A stretch of 64,000 nucleotides of DNA from Rhipicephalus microplus (GCF_043290135.1 NC_134707.1:139873319-139937318); one strand, 5' to 3'; numbered from the stretch's first letter, positions 47,603 through 61,040 are shown. Translations and numbers: made by a program. Notes: generated by a model not told the origin, from the sequence alone.

Positions 47603-50600
47603 CTTAAGTTTATAGTTGTGGATTTTCTTGTTGCAGAGTTTCGAGTTGCAGAGTTTCAAGTTGTGGAGTTTCTAGTTGCGGAGTCTCTAGTTGTGGAGTT
47701 TCTAGTTGCGGAGTTTCTAGCTGTGGAGTTTCTAGTTGCGGAGTCTCTAGTTGTGCAGTCTCTAGTTGTGGAGTTTCTAGTTGCGGAGTTTCTAGCTGTG
47801 GAGTTTCTAGTTCTGGAGACTCTAGTTGTGGAGTTTCTAGTTGTGGAGTTTCTAGCTTTTTAGTTTCAAGTTGGAAGTTTCTAGTTGCGGAGTTTCTAGT
47901 TGCGGAATCGGTCGTTGCGGAGTCTCAAGTGGTGGAGTGTCTAGTCGTGGAGATTCTAGTTGCGGAGTTTTCTTTTTGTGGAGTCTCCAGTTGTGGAATT
48001 TCTAGTTGAAGAGTTTCTAGTTGCGGAGTTTCTGGTTGCAGAGTGTCTGGTGGTGGAGTTTCTAGTTGCGAAGTTTTCCAGTTGTGGAGTCTCTAGTTGT
48101 GGAGTTTCTAGTTGTGGAGTTTCTAGTTGTGGAATTGCTAGTTGAAGAGTTTCTAGTTGCGGAGACTTTCGTTGCGGAGTCTCAAGTTGTAGAGTGTCTA
48201 GTCGTGGAGTTTCTAGTTGTTGAGTTTCTAGTGGCCGAGTTTCTAGTTGCGAAGTCTCAAGTTGTGCAGTCTCTAGTTGTGGAGTTTCTAGTTGTGGAGT
48301 TTCAAGTTGTGGAGTTTCTTGTTGTAGAGTTTCTAGTTTTGAAGTTTCTAGTTGTGGATTTTCTAGTTGCGGAGTTTCTAGTAGCGGAGTTTCAAGTTGT
48401 GTAGTTTTAGTTGGCGAGTTTCTACTTAAGTTTATAGTTGTGGATTTTCTTGTTGCAGAGTTTCGAGTTGCAGAGTTTCAAGTTGTGGAGTTTCTAGTTG
48501 CGGAGTCTCTAGTTGTGCAGTCTCTAGTTGTGGAGTTTCTAGTTGTGGAGTTTCAAGTTGTGGAGTTTCTTGTTGTAGAGTTTCTAGTTTTGAAGTTTCT
48601 AGTTGCGGAGTTTCTAGCTGTTGAGTTTCTAGTTGCGGAGTCTCTAGTTGTGCAGTCTCTAGTTGTGGAGTTTCTAGTTGCGGAATTTCTAGTTGTGGAG
48701 TTTCTAGTTGTGGAGACTCTAGTTGTGGAGTTTCTAGTTGCGGAGTTTCTAGCTTTTGAGTTTCTAGTTGGAAGTTTCTAGTTGCGGAGTTTCTAGTTGC
48801 GGAATCTGACGTTGCGGAGCCTCAAGTTGAGGAGTGTCTAATCGTGGAGTTTCTAGTTGAGGAGTTTTCTTTTTGTGGAGTCTCCAGTTGTGGAATTTCT
48901 AGTTGTAGAGTTTCTAGTTGAGGAGTTTCTAGTTGCGGAGTGTCTGGTGGTGGAGTTTCTAGTTCTGGAGTTTCTATTTGTGGAGTCTGTAGTTGTGGAA
49001 TTTGTAGTTGTGGAGTATCTGGTTGTGGTGTTTCAAGTTGTGGAGTTTCTATTTGTGGAGTTTCTAGTTGTGGAGTTTCTAGTTGTTGAGTTTCTAGTTG
49101 CCGAGTTTCTAGTTGCAAAGTCTCAAGTTGTTGAGTTTCTAGTTGTGGAGTTTCTCGTTGTGGAGTTTCTAGTTGCGGAGTTTCTAGTTGCGGAGTTTCT
49201 AGCTGTGGAGTTTCTAGTTGCACAGTCTCTAGTTGGCAGTCTCTAGTTGTGGAGTTTCTAGTTGTGGAGTTTCTAGCGGTGGAATTTCTACTTGCGTAGT
49301 TTCTAGTTGCAGAGTTTCTAGTTGCGGAGCCTGTCGTTGCGGAGTCTCAAGTTGTGGAGTGTCTAGTCGTGGAGTTTCTAGTTGCGAAGTTTTCTAGTTG
49401 TGGAGTCTCTAGTTGTGCAGTTTCTAGTTGTGGAGTTTCTAGTTGTGGAATTGCTAGTTGCAGAGTTTCTAGTTGCGGAGACTTTCGTAGCGGAGTCTCA
49501 AGTTGTAGAGTGTCTAGTCGTGGAATTTCTAGTTGCGGAGTTTTCTAGTTGTGGAGTCTCTAGTTGTGGAGTTTCTAGTTGTGGAGTTTCTTGTTGCGGA
49601 GTTTCAAGTTGCAGAGTTTCTAGTTGCGGACGTTCTAGCTGTGGAGTTTCTAATTGCAGAGTTTCTAGTTGCATAGTTTCTAGTTGTAGAGTTTCTAGTT
49701 GTGGAGTTTTTAGTTGCGGAGTTTCTAGTTGTGAAGATTCTAGTGTTGAGCTTCTAGTTGTGGAGTTTATAGTTGCGGAGTTTTAGTTGCAGAGTTTCTA
49801 GTTGTGGAGTCTCTAATTGTTGAGTCTCTTGTTGTGGAATTTCTAGTTGTGGAGTTTCTAGTTGTGGAGTTTCTAGTTGCGGAGTTTCTGGTGTTGGAGT
49901 TTCTAGTTGTGGAGTTTGTAGTTGTGGAGTCTGTAGTTGTGAAGTTTCTAGTTGTGGAGTTCCTAGTTATAGAGTCTCAAGTTGTGGAGTTTCTAGTTGC
50001 GGAGTTTCTAGTTGCAGAGTTTTCTAGTTGTGGAGTCTCTAGTTGTGGAGTTTCTAGTTGCGAAGTGTCTAGTTATGGAGTGTCTAGTTGTAAAGTTTCT
50101 AGTCGTGGAGTTTCTAGTTGCGGAGTTTCTAGTTGTGGAGTCACTAGTTGTGGAGTTTCTAGTTGTGGAGTTTCTTGTTGCGGAGTTTTTAGTTGCAGAG
50201 TTTCTAGTTGCGGACGTTCTAGCTGTGGAGTTTCTAGTGGCAGAGTTTCTAGTTGCATAGTTTCTGGTTGTAGAGTTTCTAGTTGTGGAGTTTTAGTTGC
50301 GGAGTTTCTAGTTGTGAAGATTTTAGTTGTGCAGTTTCTAGTTGTGGAGTTTCTAGTTGTGGAGTTTTTAGTTGCAGAGTTTCTAGTTGTGGAGTCTCTA
50401 ATTGTTGAAATTCTGGTTGTGGAGTTTCTAGTTGTGGAGTTTGTAGTTGTAGAGTCTGTAGTTGTGGAGTTTCTAGTTGTGGAGTTCCTAGTTATGGAGT
50501 CTCGAGTTGTGGAGTTTCTAGTTGCGGAGTTTCTAATTGTGGAGTTTCTGGTTGTGGAATTTGTAGTTGTGGAGTATCTAGTTGCGGTGTTTGAAGTTGT

Positions 50601-50773
50601 GGAGTTTGTAGTTGGAGTTTCTAGGTGTGGAGTTTCTAGTTGTTGAGTTTCTAGTTGTGGAGTTTCAAGTTGTAGAGTTTCTAGTTTTGAAGTTTCTAGT
50701 TGTGGATTTTCTAGTTGCGGAGTTTCTAGTTGCGGAGTTTCAAGTTGTGTAGTTTCTGGTTGGGGAGTTTCTA
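47603..50773. repeat. 3,171-bp HOR, tandem copy 1
   Basis: A signature 47,603-47,608, B at 48,425-48,430. The next A is exactly 3,171 bp on. Its conceptual translations in every open frame equal those of the next two copies, and stretches compared directly are the same. The unit is 211 monomers plus 6 bp; the remainder comes from its 13-, 14- and 16-bp monomers. It lacks the XbaI module. Left of about 47,599 the homology breaks (GTGTCTACT against GTTTCTACT), so copy 1 starts here. Confidence 0.92.
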
Positions 50774-53700
50774 CTTAAGTTTATAGTTGTGGATTTTCTT
50801 GTTGCAGAGTTTCGAGTTGCAGAGTTTCAAGTTGTGGAGTTTCTAGTTGCGGAGTCTCTAGTTGTGGAGTTTCTAGTTGCGGAGTTTCTAGCTGTGGAGT
50901 TTCTAGTTGCGGAGTCTCTAGTTGTGCAGTCTCTAGTTGTGGAGTTTCTAGTTGCGGAGTTTCTAGCTGTGGAGTTTCTAGTTCTGGAGACTCTAGTTGT
51001 GGAGTTTCTAGTTGTGGAGTTTCTAGCTTTTTAGTTTCAAGTTGGAAGTTTCTAGTTGCGGAGTTTCTAGTTGCGGAATCGGTCGTTGCGGAGTCTCAAG
51101 TGGTGGAGTGTCTAGTCGTGGAGATTCTAGTTGCGGAGTTTTCTTTTTGTGGAGTCTCCAGTTGTGGAATTTCTAGTTGAAGAGTTTCTAGTTGCGGAGT
51201 TTCTGGTTGCAGAGTGTCTGGTGGTGGAGTTTCTAGTTGCGAAGTTTTCCAGTTGTGGAGTCTCTAGTTGTGGAGTTTCTAGTTGTGGAGTTTCTAGTTG
51301 TGGAATTGCTAGTTGAAGAGTTTCTAGTTGCGGAGACTTTCGTTGCGGAGTCTCAAGTTGTAGAGTGTCTAGTCGTGGAGTTTCTAGTTGTTGAGTTTCT
51401 AGTGGCCGAGTTTCTAGTTGCGAAGTCTCAAGTTGTGCAGTCTCTAGTTGTGGAGTTTCTAGTTGTGGAGTTTCAAGTTGTGGAGTTTCTTGTTGTAGAG
51501 TTTCTAGTTTTGAAGTTTCTAGTTGTGGATTTTCTAGTTGCGGAGTTTCTAGTAGCGGAGTTTCAAGTTGTGTAGTTTTAGTTGGCGAGTTTCTACTTAA
51601 GTTTATAGTTGTGGATTTTCTTGTTGCAGAGTTTCGAGTTGCAGAGTTTCAAGTTGTGGAGTTTCTAGTTGCGGAGTCTCTAGTTGTGCAGTCTCTAGTT
51701 GTGGAGTTTCTAGTTGTGGAGTTTCAAGTTGTGGAGTTTCTTGTTGTAGAGTTTCTAGTTTTGAAGTTTCTAGTTGCGGAGTTTCTAGCTGTTGAGTTTC
51801 TAGTTGCGGAGTCTCTAGTTGTGCAGTCTCTAGTTGTGGAGTTTCTAGTTGCGGAATTTCTAGTTGTGGAGTTTCTAGTTGTGGAGACTCTAGTTGTGGA
51901 GTTTCTAGTTGCGGAGTTTCTAGCTTTTGAGTTTCTAGTTGGAAGTTTCTAGTTGCGGAGTTTCTAGTTGCGGAATCTGACGTTGCGGAGCCTCAAGTTG
52001 AGGAGTGTCTAATCGTGGAGTTTCTAGTTGAGGAGTTTTCTTTTTGTGGAGTCTCCAGTTGTGGAATTTCTAGTTGTAGAGTTTCTAGTTGAGGAGTTTC
52101 TAGTTGCGGAGTGTCTGGTGGTGGAGTTTCTAGTTCTGGAGTTTCTATTTGTGGAGTCTGTAGTTGTGGAATTTGTAGTTGTGGAGTATCTGGTTGTGGT
52201 GTTTCAAGTTGTGGAGTTTCTATTTGTGGAGTTTCTAGTTGTGGAGTTTCTAGTTGTTGAGTTTCTAGTTGCCGAGTTTCTAGTTGCAAAGTCTCAAGTT
52301 GTTGAGTTTCTAGTTGTGGAGTTTCTCGTTGTGGAGTTTCTAGTTGCGGAGTTTCTAGTTGCGGAGTTTCTAGCTGTGGAGTTTCTAGTTGCACAGTCTC
52401 TAGTTGGCAGTCTCTAGTTGTGGAGTTTCTAGTTGTGGAGTTTCTAGCGGTGGAATTTCTACTTGCGTAGTTTCTAGTTGCAGAGTTTCTAGTTGCGGAG
52501 CCTGTCGTTGCGGAGTCTCAAGTTGTGGAGTGTCTAGTCGTGGAGTTTCTAGTTGCGAAGTTTTCTAGTTGTGGAGTCTCTAGTTGTGCAGTTTCTAGTT
52601 GTGGAGTTTCTAGTTGTGGAATTGCTAGTTGCAGAGTTTCTAGTTGCGGAGACTTTCGTAGCGGAGTCTCAAGTTGTAGAGTGTCTAGTCGTGGAATTTC
52701 TAGTTGCGGAGTTTTCTAGTTGTGGAGTCTCTAGTTGTGGAGTTTCTAGTTGTGGAGTTTCTTGTTGCGGAGTTTCAAGTTGCAGAGTTTCTAGTTGCGG
52801 ACGTTCTAGCTGTGGAGTTTCTAATTGCAGAGTTTCTAGTTGCATAGTTTCTAGTTGTAGAGTTTCTAGTTGTGGAGTTTTTAGTTGCGGAGTTTCTAGT
52901 TGTGAAGATTCTAGTGTTGAGCTTCTAGTTGTGGAGTTTATAGTTGCGGAGTTTTAGTTGCAGAGTTTCTAGTTGTGGAGTCTCTAATTGTTGAGTCTCT
53001 TGTTGTGGAATTTCTAGTTGTGGAGTTTCTAGTTGTGGAGTTTCTAGTTGCGGAGTTTCTGGTGTTGGAGTTTCTAGTTGTGGAGTTTGTAGTTGTGGAG
53101 TCTGTAGTTGTGAAGTTTCTAGTTGTGGAGTTCCTAGTTATAGAGTCTCAAGTTGTGGAGTTTCTAGTTGCGGAGTTTCTAGTTGCAGAGTTTTCTAGTT
53201 GTGGAGTCTCTAGTTGTGGAGTTTCTAGTTGCGAAGTGTCTAGTTATGGAGTGTCTAGTTGTAAAGTTTCTAGTCGTGGAGTTTCTAGTTGCGGAGTTTC
53301 TAGTTGTGGAGTCACTAGTTGTGGAGTTTCTAGTTGTGGAGTTTCTTGTTGCGGAGTTTTTAGTTGCAGAGTTTCTAGTTGCGGACGTTCTAGCTGTGGA
53401 GTTTCTAGTGGCAGAGTTTCTAGTTGCATAGTTTCTGGTTGTAGAGTTTCTAGTTGTGGAGTTTTAGTTGCGGAGTTTCTAGTTGTGAAGATTTTAGTTG
53501 TGCAGTTTCTAGTTGTGGAGTTTCTAGTTGTGGAGTTTTTAGTTGCAGAGTTTCTAGTTGTGGAGTCTCTAATTGTTGAAATTCTGGTTGTGGAGTTTCT
53601 AGTTGTGGAGTTTGTAGTTGTAGAGTCTGTAGTTGTGGAGTTTCTAGTTGTGGAGTTCCTAGTTATGGAGTCTCGAGTTGTGGAGTTTCTAGTTGCGGAG

Positions 53701-53944
53701 TTTCTAATTGTGGAGTTTCTGGTTGTGGAATTTGTAGTTGTGGAGTATCTAGTTGCGGTGTTTGAAGTTGTGGAGTTTGTAGTTGGAGTTTCTAGGTGTG
53801 GAGTTTCTAGTTGTTGAGTTTCTAGTTGTGGAGTTTCAAGTTGTAGAGTTTCTAGTTTTGAAGTTTCTAGTTGTGGATTTTCTAGTTGCGGAGTTTCTAG
53901 TTGCGGAGTTTCAAGTTGTGTAGTTTCTGGTTGGGGAGTTTCTA
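50774..53944. repeat. 3,171-bp HOR, tandem copy 2
   Basis: A 50,774-50,779, B 51,596-51,601. I saw no difference from copies 1 and 3 in any open-frame translation or in the lines I compared. Distinctive variants repeat in register, such as GAAGATTTTAG (near 50,316, 53,487 and 56,658), TTGAAATTC (about 50,405) and GGAATCTGACG. Confidence 0.93.
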
Positions 53945-56900
53945 CTTAAGTTTATAGTTGTGGATTTTCTTGTTGCAGAGTTTCGAGTTGCAGAGTTTCA
54001 AGTTGTGGAGTTTCTAGTTGCGGAGTCTCTAGTTGTGGAGTTTCTAGTTGCGGAGTTTCTAGCTGTGGAGTTTCTAGTTGCGGAGTCTCTAGTTGTGCAG
54101 TCTCTAGTTGTGGAGTTTCTAGTTGCGGAGTTTCTAGCTGTGGAGTTTCTAGTTCTGGAGACTCTAGTTGTGGAGTTTCTAGTTGTGGAGTTTCTAGCTT
54201 TTTAGTTTCAAGTTGGAAGTTTCTAGTTGCGGAGTTTCTAGTTGCGGAATCGGTCGTTGCGGAGTCTCAAGTGGTGGAGTGTCTAGTCGTGGAGATTCTA
54301 GTTGCGGAGTTTTCTTTTTGTGGAGTCTCCAGTTGTGGAATTTCTAGTTGAAGAGTTTCTAGTTGCGGAGTTTCTGGTTGCAGAGTGTCTGGTGGTGGAG
54401 TTTCTAGTTGCGAAGTTTTCCAGTTGTGGAGTCTCTAGTTGTGGAGTTTCTAGTTGTGGAGTTTCTAGTTGTGGAATTGCTAGTTGAAGAGTTTCTAGTT
54501 GCGGAGACTTTCGTTGCGGAGTCTCAAGTTGTAGAGTGTCTAGTCGTGGAGTTTCTAGTTGTTGAGTTTCTAGTGGCCGAGTTTCTAGTTGCGAAGTCTC
54601 AAGTTGTGCAGTCTCTAGTTGTGGAGTTTCTAGTTGTGGAGTTTCAAGTTGTGGAGTTTCTTGTTGTAGAGTTTCTAGTTTTGAAGTTTCTAGTTGTGGA
54701 TTTTCTAGTTGCGGAGTTTCTAGTAGCGGAGTTTCAAGTTGTGTAGTTTTAGTTGGCGAGTTTCTACTTAAGTTTATAGTTGTGGATTTTCTTGTTGCAG
54801 AGTTTCGAGTTGCAGAGTTTCAAGTTGTGGAGTTTCTAGTTGCGGAGTCTCTAGTTGTGCAGTCTCTAGTTGTGGAGTTTCTAGTTGTGGAGTTTCAAGT
54901 TGTGGAGTTTCTTGTTGTAGAGTTTCTAGTTTTGAAGTTTCTAGTTGCGGAGTTTCTAGCTGTTGAGTTTCTAGTTGCGGAGTCTCTAGTTGTGCAGTCT
55001 CTAGTTGTGGAGTTTCTAGTTGCGGAATTTCTAGTTGTGGAGTTTCTAGTTGTGGAGACTCTAGTTGTGGAGTTTCTAGTTGCGGAGTTTCTAGCTTTTG
55101 AGTTTCTAGTTGGAAGTTTCTAGTTGCGGAGTTTCTAGTTGCGGAATCTGACGTTGCGGAGCCTCAAGTTGAGGAGTGTCTAATCGTGGAGTTTCTAGTT
55201 GAGGAGTTTTCTTTTTGTGGAGTCTCCAGTTGTGGAATTTCTAGTTGTAGAGTTTCTAGTTGAGGAGTTTCTAGTTGCGGAGTGTCTGGTGGTGGAGTTT
55301 CTAGTTCTGGAGTTTCTATTTGTGGAGTCTGTAGTTGTGGAATTTGTAGTTGTGGAGTATCTGGTTGTGGTGTTTCAAGTTGTGGAGTTTCTATTTGTGG
55401 AGTTTCTAGTTGTGGAGTTTCTAGTTGTTGAGTTTCTAGTTGCCGAGTTTCTAGTTGCAAAGTCTCAAGTTGTTGAGTTTCTAGTTGTGGAGTTTCTCGT
55501 TGTGGAGTTTCTAGTTGCGGAGTTTCTAGTTGCGGAGTTTCTAGCTGTGGAGTTTCTAGTTGCACAGTCTCTAGTTGGCAGTCTCTAGTTGTGGAGTTTC
55601 TAGTTGTGGAGTTTCTAGCGGTGGAATTTCTACTTGCGTAGTTTCTAGTTGCAGAGTTTCTAGTTGCGGAGCCTGTCGTTGCGGAGTCTCAAGTTGTGGA
55701 GTGTCTAGTCGTGGAGTTTCTAGTTGCGAAGTTTTCTAGTTGTGGAGTCTCTAGTTGTGCAGTTTCTAGTTGTGGAGTTTCTAGTTGTGGAATTGCTAGT
55801 TGCAGAGTTTCTAGTTGCGGAGACTTTCGTAGCGGAGTCTCAAGTTGTAGAGTGTCTAGTCGTGGAATTTCTAGTTGCGGAGTTTTCTAGTTGTGGAGTC
55901 TCTAGTTGTGGAGTTTCTAGTTGTGGAGTTTCTTGTTGCGGAGTTTCAAGTTGCAGAGTTTCTAGTTGCGGACGTTCTAGCTGTGGAGTTTCTAATTGCA
56001 GAGTTTCTAGTTGCATAGTTTCTAGTTGTAGAGTTTCTAGTTGTGGAGTTTTTAGTTGCGGAGTTTCTAGTTGTGAAGATTCTAGTGTTGAGCTTCTAGT
56101 TGTGGAGTTTATAGTTGCGGAGTTTTAGTTGCAGAGTTTCTAGTTGTGGAGTCTCTAATTGTTGAGTCTCTTGTTGTGGAATTTCTAGTTGTGGAGTTTC
56201 TAGTTGTGGAGTTTCTAGTTGCGGAGTTTCTGGTGTTGGAGTTTCTAGTTGTGGAGTTTGTAGTTGTGGAGTCTGTAGTTGTGAAGTTTCTAGTTGTGGA
56301 GTTCCTAGTTATAGAGTCTCAAGTTGTGGAGTTTCTAGTTGCGGAGTTTCTAGTTGCAGAGTTTTCTAGTTGTGGAGTCTCTAGTTGTGGAGTTTCTAGT
56401 TGCGAAGTGTCTAGTTATGGAGTGTCTAGTTGTAAAGTTTCTAGTCGTGGAGTTTCTAGTTGCGGAGTTTCTAGTTGTGGAGTCACTAGTTGTGGAGTTT
56501 CTAGTTGTGGAGTTTCTTGTTGCGGAGTTTTTAGTTGCAGAGTTTCTAGTTGCGGACGTTCTAGCTGTGGAGTTTCTAGTGGCAGAGTTTCTAGTTGCAT
56601 AGTTTCTGGTTGTAGAGTTTCTAGTTGTGGAGTTTTAGTTGCGGAGTTTCTAGTTGTGAAGATTTTAGTTGTGCAGTTTCTAGTTGTGGAGTTTCTAGTT
56701 GTGGAGTTTTTAGTTGCAGAGTTTCTAGTTGTGGAGTCTCTAATTGTTGAAATTCTGGTTGTGGAGTTTCTAGTTGTGGAGTTTGTAGTTGTAGAGTCTG
56801 TAGTTGTGGAGTTTCTAGTTGTGGAGTTCCTAGTTATGGAGTCTCGAGTTGTGGAGTTTCTAGTTGCGGAGTTTCTAATTGTGGAGTTTCTGGTTGTGGA

Positions 56901-57115
56901 ATTTGTAGTTGTGGAGTATCTAGTTGCGGTGTTTGAAGTTGTGGAGTTTGTAGTTGGAGTTTCTAGGTGTGGAGTTTCTAGTTGTTGAGTTTCTAGTTGT
57001 GGAGTTTCAAGTTGTAGAGTTTCTAGTTTTGAAGTTTCTAGTTGTGGATTTTCTAGTTGCGGAGTTTCTAGTTGCGGAGTTTCAAGTTGTGTAGTTTCTG
57101 GTTGGGGAGTTTCTA
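53945..57115. repeat. 3,171-bp HOR, tandem copy 3
   Basis: A 53,945-53,950, B 54,767-54,772. Same length and variant order as copies 1 and 2. A fourth, partial copy follows from 57,116 and ends near 57,438. Confidence 0.93.
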
Positions 57116-58069
57116 CTTAAGTTTATAGTTGTGGATTTTCTTGTTGCAGAGTTTCGAGTTGCAGAGTTTCAAGTTGTGGAGTTTCTAGTTGCGGAGTCTC
57201 TAGTTGTGGAGTTTCTAGTTGCGGAGTTTCTAGCTGTGGAGTTTCTAGTTGCGGAGTCTCTAGTTGTGCAGTCTCTAGTTGTGGAGTTTCTAGTTGCGGA
57301 GTTTCTAGCTGTGGAGTTTCTAGTTCTGGAGACTCTAGTTGTGGAGTTTCTAGTTGTGGAGTTTCTAGCTTTTTAGTTTCAAGTTGGAAGTTTCTAGTTG
57401 CGGAGTTTCTAGTTGCGGAATCGGTCGTTGCGGAGTCTTAAGTGGTGGAGTGTCTAGTCGTGGAGATTCTAGTTGCGGAGTTTTCTTTTTGTGGAGTCTC
57501 CAGTTGTGGAATTTCTAGTTGTAGAGTTTCTAGTTGCAGAGTTTCTGGTTGCGGAGTGTCTGGTGGTGGAGTTTCTAGTTGCGAAGTTTTCCAGTTGTGG
57601 AGTCTCTAGTTGTGGAGTTTCTAGTTGTGGAGTTTCTAGTTGTGGAATTGCTAGTTGCAGAGTTTCTAGTTGCGGAGACTTTCGTTGCGGAGTCTCAAGT
57701 TGTAGAGTGTCTAGTCGTGGAGTTTCTAGTTGTTGAGTTTCTAGTGGCCGAGTTTCTAGTTGGGAAGTCTCAAGTTGTGCAGTCTCTAGTTGTGGAGTTT
57801 CTAGTTGTGGAGTTTCAAGTTGTGGAGTTTCTTGTTGTAGAGTTTCTAGTTTTGAAGTTTCTAGTTGTGGACTTTCTAGTTGCGGAATTTTTAGTAGCGG
57901 AGTTTCAAGTTGTGTAGTTTTAGTTGGCGAGTTTCTACTTAAGTTTATAGTTGTGGATTTTCTTGTTGCAGAGTTTCGAGTTGCAGAGTTTCAAGTTGTG
58001 GAGTTTCTAGTTGCAGAGTCTCTAGTTGTGGAGTTTCTAGTTGCGGAGTTTCTAGCTGTTGAGTTTCTA

Positions 58070-60155
58070 GTTGCGGAGTCTCTAGTTGTGCAGTCTCTAG
58101 TTGTGGAGTTTCTAGTTGCGGAATTTCTAGTTGTGGAGTTTCTAGTTGTGGAGACTCTAGTTGTGGAGTTTCTAGTTGCGGAGTTTCTAGCTTTTGAGTT
58201 TCTAGTTGGAAGTTTCTAGTTGCGGAGTTTCTAGTTGCGGAATCTGTCGTTGCGGAGCCTCAAGTTGAGGAGTGTCTAATCGTGGAGTTTCTAGTTGAGG
58301 AGTTTTCTTTTTGTGGAGTCACCAGTTGTGGAATTTCTAGTTGTAGAGTTTCTAGTTGAGGAGTTTCTAGTTGCGGAGTGTCTGGTGGTGGAGTTTCTAG
58401 TTCTGGAGTTTCTATTTGTGGAGTCTGTAGTTGTGGAATTTGTAGTTGTGGAGTATCTGGTTGTGGTGTTTCAGGTTGTGGAGTTTCTATTTGTGGAGTT
58501 TCTAGTTGTGGAGTTTCTAGTTGTTGAGTTTCTAGTTGCCGAGTTTCTAGTTGCAAAGTCTCAAGTTGTGGAGTTTCTAGTTGTGGAGTTTCTAATTGTT
58601 GAGTCTCTTGTTGTGGAATTTCTAGTTGTGGAGTTTCTAGTTGTGGAGTTTCTAGTTGCGGAGTTTCTGGTGTTAGAGTTTCTAGTTGTGGAGTTTGTAG
58701 TTGTGGAGTCTGTAGTTGTGGAGTTTCTAGTTGTGGAGTTCCTAGTTATAGAGTCTCAAGTTGTGGAGTTTCTAGTTGCGGAGTTTCTAGTTGTAGAGTT
58801 TTCTAGTTGTGGAGTCTCTAGTTGTGGAGTTTATAGTTGCGAAGTGTCTAGTTATGGAGTGTCTAGTTGTAAAGTTTCTGGTCGTGGAGTTTCTAGTTGC
58901 GGAGTTTCTATTTGTGGAGTTTCTAGTTCTGGAGTTTCTAGTTGTTGAGTTTCTTGTTGCCGAGTTTCTAGTTGCAAAGTCTCAAGTTGTGGAGTTTCTA
59001 GTTGTGGAGTTTCTAGTTGTGGAGTTTCTAGTTGCGGAGTTTCTAGTTGCGGAGTTTCTAGCTGTGGAGTTTCTAGTTGCACAGTCTCTAGTTGGCAGTC
59101 TCTAGTTGTGGAGTCTCTAGTTGTGGAGTTTCTAGTTGTGGAGTTTCTAGTTGTGGAATTGCTAGTTGCAGAGTTTCTAGTTGCGGAGACTTTCGTAGCA
59201 GAGTCTCAAGTTGTAGAGTGGGTAGTGGTGGAGTTTCTAGTTGCAGAATTTTTTAGTTGTGGAGTCTCTAGTTGTGGAGTTTCTAGTTGCGAAGTGTCTA
59301 GTTATGGAGTTTCTAGTTGTAAAGTTTCTAGTTGTGGAGTTTCTAGTTGCGGAGTTTGTAGCTGTTGAGTTTCTAGTGGCGGAGTCTCTAGATGTGCAGT
59401 CTCTAGTTGTGGAGTCTCTTGCTGTGGAGATCCTAGTTGTGGAGCTTCTAGTTGGGAACTTTCTAGCTGTGGAGTTTCTAGTTGTGGAGTTTCTAGTTGC
59501 AGAGTTTCTAGTTGCGGACGTTCTAGCTGTGGAGTTTCTAGTTCCAGAGTTTCTAGTTGCGGGCGCTCTAGCTGTGCAGTTTCTAGTTGCAGAGTTTCTA
59601 GTGGCGTAGTTTCTAGTTGTGGTGTTTCAAGTTGTGGAGTTTCTAGTTGTGGAGTTTCTAGTTGCGGAGTCTCTAGTTGTGCAGTCTCTAGTTGTGGAGT
59701 TTCTAGTTGCGGAATTTCTAGTTGTGGAGTTTCTAGTTGTGGAGACTCTAGTTGTGGAGTTTCTAGTTGCGGAGTTTCTAGCTTTTGAGTTTCTAGTTGG
59801 AAGTTTCTAGTTGCGGAGTTTCTAGTTGCGGAATCTGTCGTTGCGGAGCCTCAAGTTGAGGAGTGTCTAATCGTGGAGTTTCTAGTTGAGGAGTTTTCTT
59901 TTTGTGGAGTCACCAGTTGTGGAATTTCTAGTTGTAGAGTTTCTAGTTGAGGAGTTTCTAGTTGCGGAGTGTCTGGTGGTGGAGTTTCTAGTTCTGGAGT
60001 TTCTATTTGTGGAGTCTGTAGTTGTGGAATTTGTAGTTGTGGAGTATCTGGTTGTGGTGTTTCAAGTTGTGGAGTTTCTATTTGTGGAGTTTCTAGTTGT
60101 GGAGTTTCTAGTTGTTGAGTTTCTAGTTGCCGAGTTTCTAGTTGCAAAGTCTCAA
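58070..60155. repeat. 1,591-bp partial-HOR duplication
   Basis: GCGGAGTCTCTAGTTGTGC at 58,070 recurs at 59,661, and the following about 490 bp match at +1,591, including the private GTCACCAGTTGTGG variant (58,318 and 59,909). The inserted part between them (58,593-59,660) matches 45,551-46,618 at 13,042. Confidence 0.82.
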
Positions 60156-61040
60156 GTTGCGGAGTTTCTAGTTGTAGAGTTTTCTAGTTGTGGAGTCTCT
60201 AGTTGTGGAGTTTATAGTTGCGAAGTGTCTAGTTATGGAGTGTCTAGTTGTAAAGTTTCTGGTCGTGGAGTTTCTAGTTGCGGAGTTTCTATTTGTGGAG
60301 TTTCTAGTTCTGGAGTTTCTAGTTGTTGAGTTTCTTGTTGCCGAGTTTCTAGTTGCAAAGTCTCAAGTTGTGGAGTTTCTAGTTGTGGAGTTTCTAGTTG
60401 TGGAGTTTCTATTTGCGGAGTTTCTAGTTGCGGAGTTTCTAGCTGTGGAGTTTCTAGTTGCACAGTCTCTAGTTGGCAGTCTCTAGTTGTGGAGTCTCTA
60501 GTTGTGGAGTTTCTAGTTGTGGAGTTTCTAGTTGTGGAATTGCTAGTTGCAGAGTTTCTAGTTGCGGAGACTTTCGTAGCAGAGTCTCAAGTTGTAGAGT
60601 GTCTAGTGGTGGAGTTTCTAGTTGCAGAATTTTCTAGTTGTGGAGTCTCTAGTTGTGGAGTTTCTAGTTGCGAAGTGTCTAGTTATGGAGTTTCTAGTTG
60701 TAAAGTTTCTAGTTGTGGAGTTTCTAGTTGCGGAGTTTGTAGCTGTTGAGTTTCTAGCGGCGGAGTCTCTAGATGTGCAGTCTCTAGTTGTGGAGTCTCT
60801 TGCTGTGGAGATCCTAGTTGTGGAGCTTCTAGTTGGGAACTTTCTAGCTGTGGAGTTTCTAGTTGTGGAGTTTCTAGTTGCAGAGTTTCTAGTTGCGGAC
60901 GTTCTAGCTGTGGAGTTTCTAGTTCCAGAGTTTCTAGTTGCGGGCGCTCTAGCTGTGCAGTTTCTAGTTGCAGAGTTTCTAGTGGCGTAGTTTCTAGTTG
61001 TGGTGTTTCAAGTTGTGGAGTTTCTAGTTGTGGAGTTTCT
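58778..61040. repeat. 1,381-bp partial-HOR duplication
   Basis: About 58,778-59,660 and 60,159-61,040 match at +1,381, both including GGTCGTGG, the XbaI module and GCGGGCGC. The first copy has private changes near 59,220 (GAGTGGGTAG) and 59,248 (GAATTTTTTAG) that are absent from the second. Confidence 0.82.
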
